Virus record (IMG/VR): IMGVR_UViG_3300018077_000001
Span: 1 to 56,530 of that record
Length of the DNA: 56,530 nucleotides
Source: a virus
Strand: one strand, 5' to 3'
This document shows, one piece after another, positions 14,077 to 22,408 of this stretch; positions within the stretch are counted from its first letter, which is position 1, and every line of letters starts with the position of its first letter. The notes under the pieces were generated by a model. That model saw only the letters and a list, made by a program, of their open reading frames with translations. It did not search any database and had not been told where the DNA came from. The translations under genes and the position numbers were made by a program.

Positions 14077-15255
14077 TCACAGATCGAACCACTTCAGTAT
14101 ACGGCGATCACTGTCCACAATCACTACCCGCACGTCGGTATCAAGCAACCCCACCATCCGGTCGGGCGTGAGCACGGTCAGTAGCGTCTCCTCGACCCCA
14201 ATCGGCACGCCGACGACAGGAGCGACGATCTGGACTAAGAACTGCCGCGGCTCGACCGGATACGGACGCCCTCGCAGCATGTCGGGGTACGTCGGCTCCC
14301 AAGCCAGCGGCGGCACGGGCGCGGGGACGGGGATAACGAACGTGCCAAAGAAAGCAGTCTGCTCATAGGTCAGATAAGTCCGGGCGGCAATCCGATCGGG
14401 AAACTGGACGGAAACTGTTGGTGTGGGCGTGAACCCCGACCAAACGAACGCCGGTCTGAGCGCAGCACCAAGCACGCGACGGATGAACAGATAATTCGGG
14501 TACTCCGGCTCCCAACCAAGAGGCGGAACGGGCAGATTCGGAAGCCCACCTGTCCAGAACAACGCCTGCTGCTCATCGGTCGGATAGATCCGCCGTTGGA
14601 GCCTGTCCGGGTAGACGACAGTGACCGGGTTGACCGGCGCGGCCGGTGCGGGCGTAAACCCTGACCAGAACAGCTCTTGCTGATCAACGATCGACTTCCG
14701 GCTGTCAATCTTGACCGGATACTCAGGCTCCCAGCCGAGAGGCGGGACCGGTAGGTTGGGAAGCCCCGCAGTCCAGAACTCTGCCTGTTGATCGGCGGTC
14801 GGGTACGTGGGCCGAACCAGCCTAGACGGGTATTCCGGCTCCCATGAGAGAGGTGGAATGGGGAGGTTCGGCAGACCCGGAACCCAAAACTCGGCGGCCT
14901 GCTCACTGGCTAGGTACTGCGGTCGAACAAGCCGGGCCGGGTACTCGGGTTCCCAAGACAGCGGCGGGATAGGAAGGTTCCCAAGACCCGGGACCCAAAA
15001 CTCCGCCTGCTGCTCCGCAGTCGGATACGTTGGGCGTGTGAGCCTGTCGGGATATTGAGATCCCCAAGACAGTTCTGGAACCGCGGGAGCGGCGGCTGGG
15101 GTGAAACTCGACCAGAAGAAGGCCGGGACGAGGGCGGCGTGAAGGATCTTGCGCGCGATCGTCTCGGGCCAGTAGCCCTGCCACGACGCGGAGGGGGGGA
15201 CCGCAGGAACCGGGAGCGGTTCAGCGTAGCCCTGATACTGCGTGGGTTTGGGCAT
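14077..15255 (-). CDS. repeat fibre protein with nine W-x3-YP...QQ-x-FW units
   Basis: 392 residues, mostly nine tandem units of about 36-39 residues from residue 25 to 350. Each starts with W-x3-YP (for example WEPEYPARLVRP), continues with about ten residues to QQ-x-x-FW, and ends with a Pro-rich turn (GLPNLPIPPLS). The DNA repeats are imperfect, so copies have diverged. The C-terminal 40 residues are a separate strand-rich cap. Single copies occur at the C-termini of the LamG-like protein at 15255 and the dockerin protein at 19890. Position among tail-tip genes suggests a virion fibre or surface-binding array. I do not know a named family. Confidence 0.75.
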   Translation of the reverse strand: MPKPTQYQGYAEPLPVPAVPPSASWQGYWPETIARKILHAALVPAFFWSSFTPAAAPAVPELSWGSQYPDRLTRPTYPTAEQQAEFWVPGLGNLPIPPLSWEPEYPARLVRPQYLASEQAAEFWVPGLPNLPIPPLSWEPEYPSRLVRPTYPTADQQAEFWTAGLPNLPVPPLGWEPEYPVKIDSRKSIVDQQELFWSGFTPAPAAPVNPVTVVYPDRLQRRIYPTDEQQALFWTGGLPNLPVPPLGWEPEYPNYLFIRRVLGAALRPAFVWSGFTPTPTVSVQFPDRIAARTYLTYEQTAFFGTFVIPVPAPVPPLAWEPTYPDMLRGRPYPVEPRQFLVQIVAPVVGVPIGVEETLLTVLTPDRMVGLLDTDVRVVIVDSDRRILKWFDL

Positions 15256-16304
15256 TATCTACCGGGGATCGGCCCCGAGGGGATCATCTTGGGGACCAGC
15301 AGATCCGTCCGATCGGGATATTCACCCTGCCAGGTCAGCGGATCTAACGCGGCCGCGGCGAACACCCGCTGCACCCGCTCAGGATTGATCGCCGCCTTAT
15401 AGACCCGCTTCGGGTCCTCCACGAAGGTCGTGCCGGTATAGGTGCCGTCAAATGAGTTGTCGGTGTAGTCATTAGCAGTGGTCGGACTTCCAGCGTCCCA
15501 TAGAATCCACTGTAGCTCCATGTACAGGTCTTGCGGAAGATAGAGTTTGTCCCGCAATTCGACATAGGTCAACCGCTCTTGGGTCGTCCAGGCCGCGGCC
15601 AACTTCTTCCAGAAGCGGGCGTAGGCGATGTCGCCGTCCCAGAACTCGGTGGGGGTGGCGACGCTGCTCGCCCCCACCGTGAAGTTGAGGGCATTGGTCG
15701 GGCTGCCCAGGAGGATGGAATTGGTCGGCCCGGCAAGGGTGGCATCCTTCCAGAGGTAGAGGTCGTCGTTCGCCGCTGCCACCGCATTCAGCACCCCGGT
15801 TCCGGCGTACCAGGTCCCGGCGACAAGGGCAGTTGCGTTCTCCACGATTACTACGTCTGTCCCATCGGCCACCCGGAATTCCAGCAGCTCGGTCGCATCC
15901 ATCGCCAGGGTGTAGCCCGCCCCGGCACCGATGGCCCCCTTCTTATTGGCAATCCGACGCACCACGGTTGAAATCGCATCGAGCTTGAACAGCGACTGGA
16001 TGGCACAGCTATCGGTGTCCACCAGATCGAGGGTTGCATCATCAGCACCCCGACGTATTCGATCATCTACCGCGTCGAAGTTCCGGCCCCCGCCCGCGAT
16101 GGGGTGGGGCAAATCGAGCCGATAGCCACGGTCAATCAGGTCTGATAGCATGTCCCGACCCCGCTCGGTCCAGCCCCATTGCCGCAACCACTTCTTTCGG
16201 TCCCGGCGCATCTTAAGGTGAGCATCCTGCTCAAGATCAGGCGACCACTCGATTGAGGGAACCAGCAGTGTCCGATTACCAATCTGCTTGCGAAAGAATC
16301 TCAT
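15255..16304 (-). CDS. tail protein with a concanavalin/LamG-like domain
   Basis: 349 residues. An N-terminal segment (1-105) precedes a jelly-roll-like domain (about 105-260) with the LamG ending pattern FWDGDIAYARFWKKLAAAWT, where a WxGxI strand is followed by x-FWxxxL. The last 30 residues carry one copy of the W-x3-YPD repeat (LTWQGEYPDRTDLLVP). LamG-like domains in phage tails bind glycans or act as structural trimer parts. Likely a receptor-binding or decoration protein. It overlaps the next gene start by one base. Confidence 0.7.
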   Translation of the reverse strand: MRFFRKQIGNRTLLVPSIEWSPDLEQDAHLKMRRDRKKWLRQWGWTERGRDMLSDLIDRGYRLDLPHPIAGGGRNFDAVDDRIRRGADDATLDLVDTDSCAIQSLFKLDAISTVVRRIANKKGAIGAGAGYTLAMDATELLEFRVADGTDVVIVENATALVAGTWYAGTGVLNAVAAANDDLYLWKDATLAGPTNSILLGSPTNALNFTVGASSVATPTEFWDGDIAYARFWKKLAAAWTTQERLTYVELRDKLYLPQDLYMELQWILWDAGSPTTANDYTDNSFDGTYTGTTFVEDPKRVYKAAINPERVQRVFAAAALDPLTWQGEYPDRTDLLVPKMIPSGPIPGR

Positions 16305-16789
16305 GTCGTCGTGTATTCGAGGACCATCCAGAGCAGTTGAGCCGCCGCCGCGAAGGTGTCGCCCGCGTCGGCCCCGATCCGCTGCACCCGCAGGTAAAGC
16401 AGGGAATTGGCCGCCCAGCCGGTCGTGGTCAGGACCTGGGTGTCGATGTTCACAATGTTGGCGGTCGCCGCCCCGTTAGCGAAGTTGGCCGCGTCGGTGT
16501 TGGCGAAGGCCGCATCCGAGGCCTCCAGATTGGCCCGTTCCAGATTCTCGAACGACCAGCGCACCGCGTTGGCCGTGGCCGAGTTGCCCCGCCAGGCGAA
16601 ACGCAGCGTTCCTCCCGAGACCCAATCGCCAGGGATCGAAAGCAGAAAGTCGAAGTTCTCCGTAACCCCATCCGCATACTCGATGACCGGCTTGTCCTGG
16701 TTGGTGTCGTCGGCCCGCTTCCAAAGTGCCGGGCTGTCGCTGGGCGCGACGCCGGCATTCGGTGAAATGAAGATGTATCCGGTAGCCAT
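16301..16789 (-). CDS. virion-associated beta protein (putative)
   Basis: 162 residues of regular beta strands with few charges. The segment VSGGTLRFAWRGNSATAN and the C-terminal LLYLRVQRIGADAGDTF suggest a small jelly-roll. This kind of protein occurs among phage tail-fibre genes. It overlaps both neighbours by 1-4 bases. No catalytic motif. Confidence 0.65.
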   Translation of the reverse strand: MATGYIFISPNAGVAPSDSPALWKRADDTNQDKPVIEYADGVTENFDFLLSIPGDWVSGGTLRFAWRGNSATANAVRWSFENLERANLEASDAAFANTDAANFANGAATANIVNIDTQVLTTTGWAANSLLYLRVQRIGADAGDTFAAAAQLLWMVLEYTTT

Positions 16790-17136
16790 CAGGCCTTCAC
16801 CGTGTCAACGTACAGTGCCTCAGCATCCTCGGAGCAATGGTAGGACCTTTCGAAGTCGGGGTGCGGGCACAGGTGCAGGGCGACCTTGCTCGCGGCTTTC
16901 ACCAAGGGGCTGGCGTCCACCTCGACCACGAACTGGTTCATCCAGTCCGCGGCGTCGGCCTGCAGGTTGAATTCCGCGTCGGCCGCGCAGCTCCAGCCGT
17001 CCTCCCCCTCGCTGGTCTCCAAGTCGGCCCGCCGGGTGTCCTTGAGCAGCAGCTTCCCCTCCATCGTCGTCCGGAGGCCGGCCGCGGTCGGCTCGGTGTC
17101 ACATAGAACTTCAGCCGTCACGCGCCAGATCGCCAT
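16789..17136 (-). CDS. 115-residue hypothetical tail-region protein
   Basis: Mixed alpha/beta with four Cys (C12, C50, C90, C101). It overlaps the next gene by 19 bases. Unknown family; the location suggests a virion or assembly role. Confidence 0.62.
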   Translation of the reverse strand: MAIWRVTAEVLCDTEPTAAGLRTTMEGKLLLKDTRRADLETSEGEDGWSCAADAEFNLQADAADWMNQFVVEVDASPLVKAASKVALHLCPHPDFERSYHCSEDAEALYVDTVKA

Positions 17137-17399
17137 TCATCCATCGCTTTCCAGAGGACGGCTCTGCTCTCGGCCCGCGCGAGCTTTTTCTCAAAGGGAT
17201 CACAGCGACCCCGGTCGGCGCAGGACCCGCAGACGTTCCTCATGCACACCCGACAGAAGCCCCCCGGGTCACGACTGACGAAGACCACCCGAGAGCAGTG
17301 GGCGCAGGTGATCGTGTCCCATTCCTGAGTAGGTCCATCAGGATCAGTGACGACCGCATAGCCCTGCGCCCGCAGGACCGTTTCCAGCTTCGACTTCAC
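17118..17399 (-). CDS. zinc-finger protein in the tail region
   Basis: 93 residues (GTG start). The Cys array CAHC (about 32-35), CRVCMRNVCGSCADRGRC (about 49-66), then DPFEKKLARAE resembles a recurrent phage protein with a two-zinc knuckle and a C-terminal helix. It may act in virion assembly; its role is unknown. Confidence 0.7.
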   Translation of the reverse strand: MKSKLETVLRAQGYAVVTDPDGPTQEWDTITCAHCSRVVFVSRDPGGFCRVCMRNVCGSCADRGRCDPFEKKLARAESRAVLWKAMDEWRSGA

Positions 17400-17405
17400 G
17401 ACGCC

Positions 17406-17864
17406 CTAGTATTCTAGGACGTGAGCCAGCGCCGTCACTGCCACCAGTGCGCCCGCGGTCGGTGTGGCAATTCCGAACCCGTTCGACGCAGTGGCCGGAG
17501 CGATCAACTCCCCGCCCGGAGCGGCTACCCAGCGGAACGTCGCCCGCTGGTTCAACGGGATTGCGAGCTTGATCGCCGTGGCACCTCCCGCGCCGTTGGT
17601 CGTCGGAGCTTGATTAGCCACCAACGTCGAGGCCAACGTATCGCTCGCGTCCAACGTCGTCTGGGCTGGAGCCGTTCCGCCCGTGGCCGTGCCCGTCCGG
17701 GTGAGAACGTGCCACAGAAAGGCAAAGTCTCCCGGCGTGGCTTCCGATCCAACGATCAGCTCGTACAAACTGAAGCGCCGCATCGAGGCCGCCGCCGCGA
17801 GGACCGAACCCACGTCGAGCGTCGCGGAGGCCGTTCTCTGCATCTGAATTCCAAAACGTGCCAT
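17406..17864 (-). CDS. conserved phage structural protein
   Basis: 152 residues. It contains RFSLYELIVGSEATPGDFAF (about 30-49) and QRATFRWVAAPGGELIAPAT (about 106-125), a pair I recognise from phage structural genes of about 150 residues, all beta. Possibly a head fibre, decoration or tail spike base. The 77-base gap after it (17865-17941) holds a small ggctcattgagcc hairpin beside the ribosome site and no gene. Confidence 0.68.
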   Translation of the reverse strand: MARFGIQMQRTASATLDVGSVLAAAASMRRFSLYELIVGSEATPGDFAFLWHVLTRTGTATGGTAPAQTTLDASDTLASTLVANQAPTTNGAGGATAIKLAIPLNQRATFRWVAAPGGELIAPATASNGFGIATPTAGALVAVTALAHVLEY

Positions 17865-17941
17865 GTCTATTCTCTCCTTGGCTCATTGAGCCGTGTCATC
17901 ATCAAGCGTAGCACAGCAAAGCAACATTCGATCACCCCATC

Positions 17942-18403
17942 TCACCCTCCTAGGCGCACGTACCGATCGTACAGCGCCATCGTCGCCGCAACATGGGCGT
18001 GAAACTCTCTCGGCTTCGGTGTCTCTATGACCACAATCCTTCCCCGCTCGGTTCGACGGTTCTTCTCCACATCGAGCGTCTTGAAGTTCGGCCCGAACGC
18101 ATACACCGCGTCTTCTCTCGGGTGCTCCAGCTCTTTCAGACTCACGTGCCTGCCACGACCGTTGATGCACTCCTGCGGCAGAAAGTACAGCCACTCATGA
18201 TCCAGAAACAACAGCTCGGCGTCCTCCAACCTCGTGAACCGATGCGCTCTCGCGATCGTCTTCCCCAACTCCTGCGCCGTGTGGTCAACGCAGATCACCT
18301 CGGCACTGAACGCTTCCGCCAGACCGGACCACACACTCATTGTCGTGATCGGTTCGACAAGCGGGCCGCCCACCTCCTCCAGATGATACAGCAAAGCGAT
18401 CAT
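17942..18403 (-). CDS. hypothetical protein, possibly SPOUT/Rossmann-like
   Basis: 153 residues of regular alternating strands and helices, with DAVYAFGPNFKTLDVEK and IVVIETPKPREFHAHVAATM. The pattern hints at an RNA-methyltransferase-like SPOUT fold, but no diagnostic knot motif is certain. It shares four bases with the HAD gene, so the two may act together. Confidence 0.55.
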   Translation of the reverse strand: MIALLYHLEEVGGPLVEPITTMSVWSGLAEAFSAEVICVDHTAQELGKTIARAHRFTRLEDAELLFLDHEWLYFLPQECINGRGRHVSLKELEHPREDAVYAFGPNFKTLDVEKNRRTERGRIVVIETPKPREFHAHVAATMALYDRYVRLGG

Positions 18404-18711
18404 GCCGCCATCATCTCCGCGAAGTCTTCCCGGTCCACATACAGGAACCCGGCTGCCTTCGCCTCTTCAACATCGCCATTGTCGCTGACGTAGATCCGCA
18501 CGGAAAACGGCCACCGCTCGCGGGCCTTCAGCAAATTGTCTCGCCGGGCCGGGCCGTCTATGAATTCATCCCAGCCCTTCGGCCTTGCCGTGCTCGGTGA
18601 CACGATCACCACCTTCGAGCCGGCCAGCTCCAGCTTGACCAGCATCTCCTCGGTCACTTTCCCGTTGCTCGTCCACAACGTCCCATCCACGTCGAAAGCC
18701 AGCAACAACAT
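18400..18711 (-). CDS. HAD-superfamily phosphatase-like protein
   Basis: 103 residues. Motif I FDVDGTLW at residues 6-13 provides the nucleophile D7 and acid D9, and VVIVSPSTARPKGWDEF gives motif II (S/T). The C-terminal SDNGDVEEAKAAGF is motif IV-like. HAD enzymes hydrolyse phosphate esters; at 103 residues it is among the smallest. The substrate is unknown. It sits between the SPOUT-like gene and the lysis genes. Confidence 0.78.
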   Translation of the reverse strand: MLLLAFDVDGTLWTSNGKVTEEMLVKLELAGSKVVIVSPSTARPKGWDEFIDGPARRDNLLKARERWPFSVRIYVSDNGDVEEAKAAGFLYVDREDFAEMMAA

Positions 18712-18968
18712 CAGCCGCGTCTCGGACTCACGGCCTTGACAACCTGCTCGATTCCATCCCGCATCTCCTTGCCGAGTTCTTTCCCGATCTCCCGGGCCGC
18801 GGCCTCGCCCGCCTTACGCTGTTCCAAGAGCGTCCGATCGACCATGTGCTTCGGCCAGAGCAGACCCCGCACAATCGCACCTACCATCACCACCAAGATC
18901 ACGATTACACCCATCGTGTTCACGACTGGCAGCCACGCGGCAATCTGATCAGGCGACATTTGACTCAA
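18711..18968 (-). CDS. single-span membrane protein, candidate holin/spanin-like
   Basis: 85 residues. One strong membrane segment at about 18-38 (VIVILVVMVGAIVRGLLW), then a charged amphipathic helix (40-80). It lies right after the endolysin-like gene in transcription order, the typical place for a small holin or accessory lysis protein. Confidence 0.58.
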   Translation of the reverse strand: MSQMSPDQIAAWLPVVNTMGVIVILVVMVGAIVRGLLWPKHMVDRTLLEQRKAGEAAAREIGKELGKEMRDGIEQVVKAVSPRRG

Positions 18969-18978
18969 CTCCTCATCT

Positions 18979-19881
18979 CTACGTTTCGTCCGCGATACGA
19001 ATCAGTTCTTCGCCCTTGGCCTTCACCACCACACCAATGTCCCTGATCCGCTTGTCCAATGTAGGCGGAGCCGGCACATCACCCGGCCACGGGAAGTTCT
19101 TAATCGCCAGCAGCTGCTCCGCGTTGGCCTGCGGCAGATCCCACACGCTGACGCCTTCGCAGCCTAGATCAACCGCCTTCTGAAAGAACAGCCTCAGTTG
19201 CGTTCCGGTCGCCGTCCACGGCCCGGCCGCCACGTAGGTCGGGGCAACCGGACAGAACGGCAGGACGCGAACACCATCGTACTGAGCCTTGCACGTTGCC
19301 AGTTGGACCGCTCCGCCGTCTTCGCGTCTATCCCCTAGGAAGTAGACCTGCGGTGCCCATCCCTCTTGATACGGGGCGAATGCGTCAACCGGGAAGTTTT
19401 GCTGATACGTCTTCGGGAATCGGTAGCTGCACAGCAAATGCCGAACGGTCGGAAGCGAGCTTTCGAACCCAATCATGTAGCCCTGTGCCACCTGCTCCAT
19501 GCCCACCCGGTTGTACTCGCCTTCGGCGTCGATCAGGAACTCGTCAATCACATACCGCTGACACAAAGCTGCGGCCACCTGTCCTTCTTCAGTCGCGATC
19601 GCTACCGACTTGCTGAACACGCCAGCGACATAGCGGCCACCGTACGTCCAACCCCAGCCAGTCACACCGATGCCCGCGGACCTAAGCGCACCGATCGTGC
19701 CTGCCAATAGATCGGCGTTTTGATTCGGCAGGACGCCCTCCCACTTCTCCTGCCGACCGTCCACAATCTTGATGCTGACGTGACTCAGGCCAAGCTCCTT
19801 TGCATGCAGAGCTTGCTGCTGCGGATCGCCATTCTTCCACGACCGCAGCCTCCACACCATTGCACCCTTGCCTTTTGCCAT
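18979..19881 (-). CDS. endolysin-like TIM-barrel glycosyl hydrolase (putative)
   Basis: 300 residues from the ATG at 19881 (AGGAGGGCAG upstream). Alternating strands and helices run HVSIKIVDG, AGIGVTGWGWTYGG, YVIDEFLIDAEGEYN (acid cluster), LLCSYRFPK, QVYFLGD, VRVLPFCPVAP and GCEGVSVWDLPQA, in the order of a beta/alpha barrel like GH25-type lysozymes. The DAEGE acidic pair is the probable catalytic site. Neighbouring membrane proteins support a lysis role. No signal peptide, so a holin would be needed. Confidence 0.6.
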   Translation of the reverse strand: MAKGKGAMVWRLRSWKNGDPQQQALHAKELGLSHVSIKIVDGRQEKWEGVLPNQNADLLAGTIGALRSAGIGVTGWGWTYGGRYVAGVFSKSVAIATEEGQVAAALCQRYVIDEFLIDAEGEYNRVGMEQVAQGYMIGFESSLPTVRHLLCSYRFPKTYQQNFPVDAFAPYQEGWAPQVYFLGDRREDGGAVQLATCKAQYDGVRVLPFCPVAPTYVAAGPWTATGTQLRLFFQKAVDLGCEGVSVWDLPQANAEQLLAIKNFPWPGDVPAPPTLDKRIRDIGVVVKAKGEELIRIADET

Positions 19882-19889
19882 CTGCCCTC

Positions 19890-20195
19890 CTAAGCCGGAG
19901 CCACCGGCCCGGCCCAAAATTGTTGACTGGCAACCTGAACAGCGTCTTCACCCTCAACATCTGGCGGAAATCCTCGATACCACGATGACGGCGGAACTGC
20001 TCCCTGTCCACTCAGAAACGCATTGACCACGAACAGATAATCCAGAATATTCACCGAATTGTCGGGCACGCACAGCACATCCGCCCTTGACATCGTGACC
20101 GGCACGAGGTTCGACCCCAAGAACACATTGACGACCAGCTGAACGTCCAGAACGTCCACCTTCGTGTCGTCGTTTATGTCGCCGGCCATCGGCAT
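19890..20195 (-). CDS. dockerin-like protein with a C-terminal virion repeat copy
   Basis: 101 residues. The first half is a dockerin-like pair: loop DINDDTKVDVLD (calcium positions D, N, D, D, D) with helix VQLVVNVFLG, then a degenerate second loop DNSVNILD with helix VVNAFLSG. Dockerins bind cohesins on cell surfaces in a calcium-dependent way. The last 30 residues carry one W-x3-FP...QQ-FW unit (SSWYRGFPPD then ASQQFWAGP) matching the repeat fibre at 14077. It lies between the tail-tip gene and the endolysin-like gene, so a virion surface adaptor is inferred. Confidence 0.72.
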   Translation of the reverse strand: MPMAGDINDDTKVDVLDVQLVVNVFLGSNLVPVTMSRADVLCVPDNSVNILDYLFVVNAFLSGQGAVPPSSWYRGFPPDVEGEDAVQVASQQFWAGPVAPA

Positions 20196-20197
20196 GG

Positions 20198-22408
20198 CTA
20201 ACCCAACAGCCTCTCGTCCACCAGCTCACGCTGAGCTAAGTACACATCGAGCGTGTTCGGCAACCCGACCGTGATGCTGCACAGCTGCTCTTGGTCAATG
20301 TACGTCGTCTTCGTCACCAAGAACACTAGGTCGTTGGTCTGAGCGTTCGGGTCGCGGATGAAGTTCCGCATCAGCAACCGCTTGCCGGCTCGGATCTCGG
20401 CGGCCGGAATACGCTCACGGCCTCTGCCATTCACGTACTCGATCACGTTGATTGGCGACCGGACGTTCCAGACAGCCTCCTTGTGCGCCTTCAAGAACCG
20501 TCTCCCGAAATTGACGGCACCGGTCTGACTGGCGAACCCGGCTGGCAATCGGTAGTGCCGCTGCCCGTACTTCAGAATGCTGGCATCGTCTTTCAGGTTT
20601 GCATCCACGTCCGGCGTCACGAAGGCCGGGAACCCTCGATCATCGCGGTACTCGACGATGATCCAATTCCAGACCGCGTTCTCGTCGGAGCCAATGAAAC
20701 CCTCCGCCAGCTGCAGCCCCGGATCGAGGTTCGGGTCGTCCAGCGACACTTCGTAGTCATAGCCTGCCGCCAGATCCGGGTACGGCTCCGCAAACATCTT
20801 CGGCTTCTGATCGCTCGCCAAGTGGGACCCCAAGATCCCGACTGCCCACCGTCGCTGCGTGCTGTCTCCATACGAAGCAGCCTCGATCAGCATGTCCGCG
20901 ATCGTCGCGTACCGCTCGTTGATAAACGGCTTCAGGCTCAGCGTGTTGCTCTGAATCAGGTCTTCGTCCGAGCTGAGGTCTGCCAGTTCCCCACGCATGT
21001 CCCTGACTATCTCGGTCAGGTTGACCGTTCCATAGCCACCTGTCGGCGTGTGGTTCATTCTGGCATACACGGTAATCAGAAACAACTTCGACCAAATGTT
21101 CGCCGCGGCCGGCGAGGTCTGCGCCACCGAGGAGGTCAGAAAGAAGTCGATCCCCGGTGTGCCCGGCGCTGGGCTGATGCTCACTCCCGTTTCGGTGCCG
21201 GTCGTGCTTCTCGACCACAACGAGGTTTCCAGCGCATCGGCCGTCTGCAGCTTCGTCGTCCACGACTGCGCCCCCTCGTTGAAATCGGCGTCAAACTCCA
21301 TCCGGGCCATTTCTTCACCGGGCGGCTCCAGATACCGAATGCGAATCCGGTCGTTCATTCCCCAGTTCACCCCGGCCTGCGGCATGATCTGGAGTAGATT
21401 ACGGTTGTTCTCGGTGTCAAACCGCGTGATGTTGACTGTATCCACCACCTCATCTATGCCACTCTTTTCCTGCCACATATCGGGGCTGGTCCGCTTGTCA
21501 GCGTACAGCCGGCTGATGCGACGGGAGGCCAACAGGCCACCCCAGTAGCCGACCACCGCGATCTCAATTCCTTGCCCTGACGCCTGCAGTGCCCGTTCGA
21601 GGTCCGAGATAATCCCCTCGAACACGACTGCCTGACCATTCAAAATGCGGACCCGTTGCGCCCCTCGCAACAGCCATGAAGCCACGATCTCCCGAGCGAG
21701 AAACATCGTCGCTGTCAGATACAACCCGCCCGGATAGCCGGTCGAGAACTCGATGCCCTCAGCCCGCGGCAGCTCACCATTCACATCAAAGATCGGCAGC
21801 GCCAAGCTGCTCACCCGGAAATTGTCGAACCGGCTGTCAGTCACCACGTTCCACTGCCAGAGGCCGAACCGCACCGCCGTTGGATTGAACGCAGCACTGT
21901 TCCACTCGATCTGCTTGACCCCATCCACGTACACCGAGATCAGCGTGGCGATGCACGTCACCTTCAGCTTGTAGGTCGTGCTCGGTGCCACCACAAAGGT
22001 TCGGGTAACTTTGTCCGTACGAACTCCTGCGCTGATCTCGGTGATCCGCACAATGTCGGCTGCGCTGCCCAGAAAGCATTCGATCCCCGTGTCGTTCGCT
22101 GACGACCGCACGAACAGTCCGCCGAATGTATCCGCTCCAGCCCCCATCGTGACATCCGCCTCGACAACCACGTCGCTTTTGCCTGCGTCGATGCTGATGT
22201 TATTCTGCGAACCGCCGCCCGAAAGTAGCCGGGCCTGATTGCCGAGCAACTCAAAGACCGAGACACCAGCGTTTCCCCACGCATTCGACCCCGGCCTCTT
22301 ATCCGGCACGTGGCTGGGCAATGTCGTGGCGTCCACACCGGTAAAGGTGTCAAGCACCAGCAGCGTGTCACCCGGGAACGCCTCCACCCGTAGGTCATTC
22401 TTCCGCAC
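20198..22408 (-). CDS. minor tail / tail-tip hub protein
   Basis: 736 residues (GTG start right after the upstream stop). A concanavalin-like domain lies at about 15-205, ending with the strand pattern YVDGVKQIEW and FDNFRV. Then comes a hub-like region (about 215-320: REIVASWLLRGAQRVRILN) similar to tail-tip Gp37/hub proteins, with a C-terminal region rich in strands (about 560-736). It follows the Dit-like gene, the expected order for siphovirus tail tips. The lectin-like insertion at the N-terminus could bind host sugar. Confidence 0.72.
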   Translation of the reverse strand: MRKNDLRVEAFPGDTLLVLDTFTGVDATTLPSHVPDKRPGSNAWGNAGVSVFELLGNQARLLSGGGSQNNISIDAGKSDVVVEADVTMGAGADTFGGLFVRSSANDTGIECFLGSAADIVRITEISAGVRTDKVTRTFVVAPSTTYKLKVTCIATLISVYVDGVKQIEWNSAAFNPTAVRFGLWQWNVVTDSRFDNFRVSSLALPIFDVNGELPRAEGIEFSTGYPGGLYLTATMFLAREIVASWLLRGAQRVRILNGQAVVFEGIISDLERALQASGQGIEIAVVGYWGGLLASRRISRLYADKRTSPDMWQEKSGIDEVVDTVNITRFDTENNRNLLQIMPQAGVNWGMNDRIRIRYLEPPGEEMARMEFDADFNEGAQSWTTKLQTADALETSLWSRSTTGTETGVSISPAPGTPGIDFFLTSSVAQTSPAAANIWSKLFLITVYARMNHTPTGGYGTVNLTEIVRDMRGELADLSSDEDLIQSNTLSLKPFINERYATIADMLIEAASYGDSTQRRWAVGILGSHLASDQKPKMFAEPYPDLAAGYDYEVSLDDPNLDPGLQLAEGFIGSDENAVWNWIIVEYRDDRGFPAFVTPDVDANLKDDASILKYGQRHYRLPAGFASQTGAVNFGRRFLKAHKEAVWNVRSPINVIEYVNGRGRERIPAAEIRAGKRLLMRNFIRDPNAQTNDLVFLVTKTTYIDQEQLCSITVGLPNTLDVYLAQRELVDERLLG

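Noticed and set aside
14300-15100. Regularly spaced repeats that could be taken for a CRISPR array
   Set aside because: They are imperfect 110-bp codon repeats in frame with the fibre gene, with no identical short repeats or spacers.
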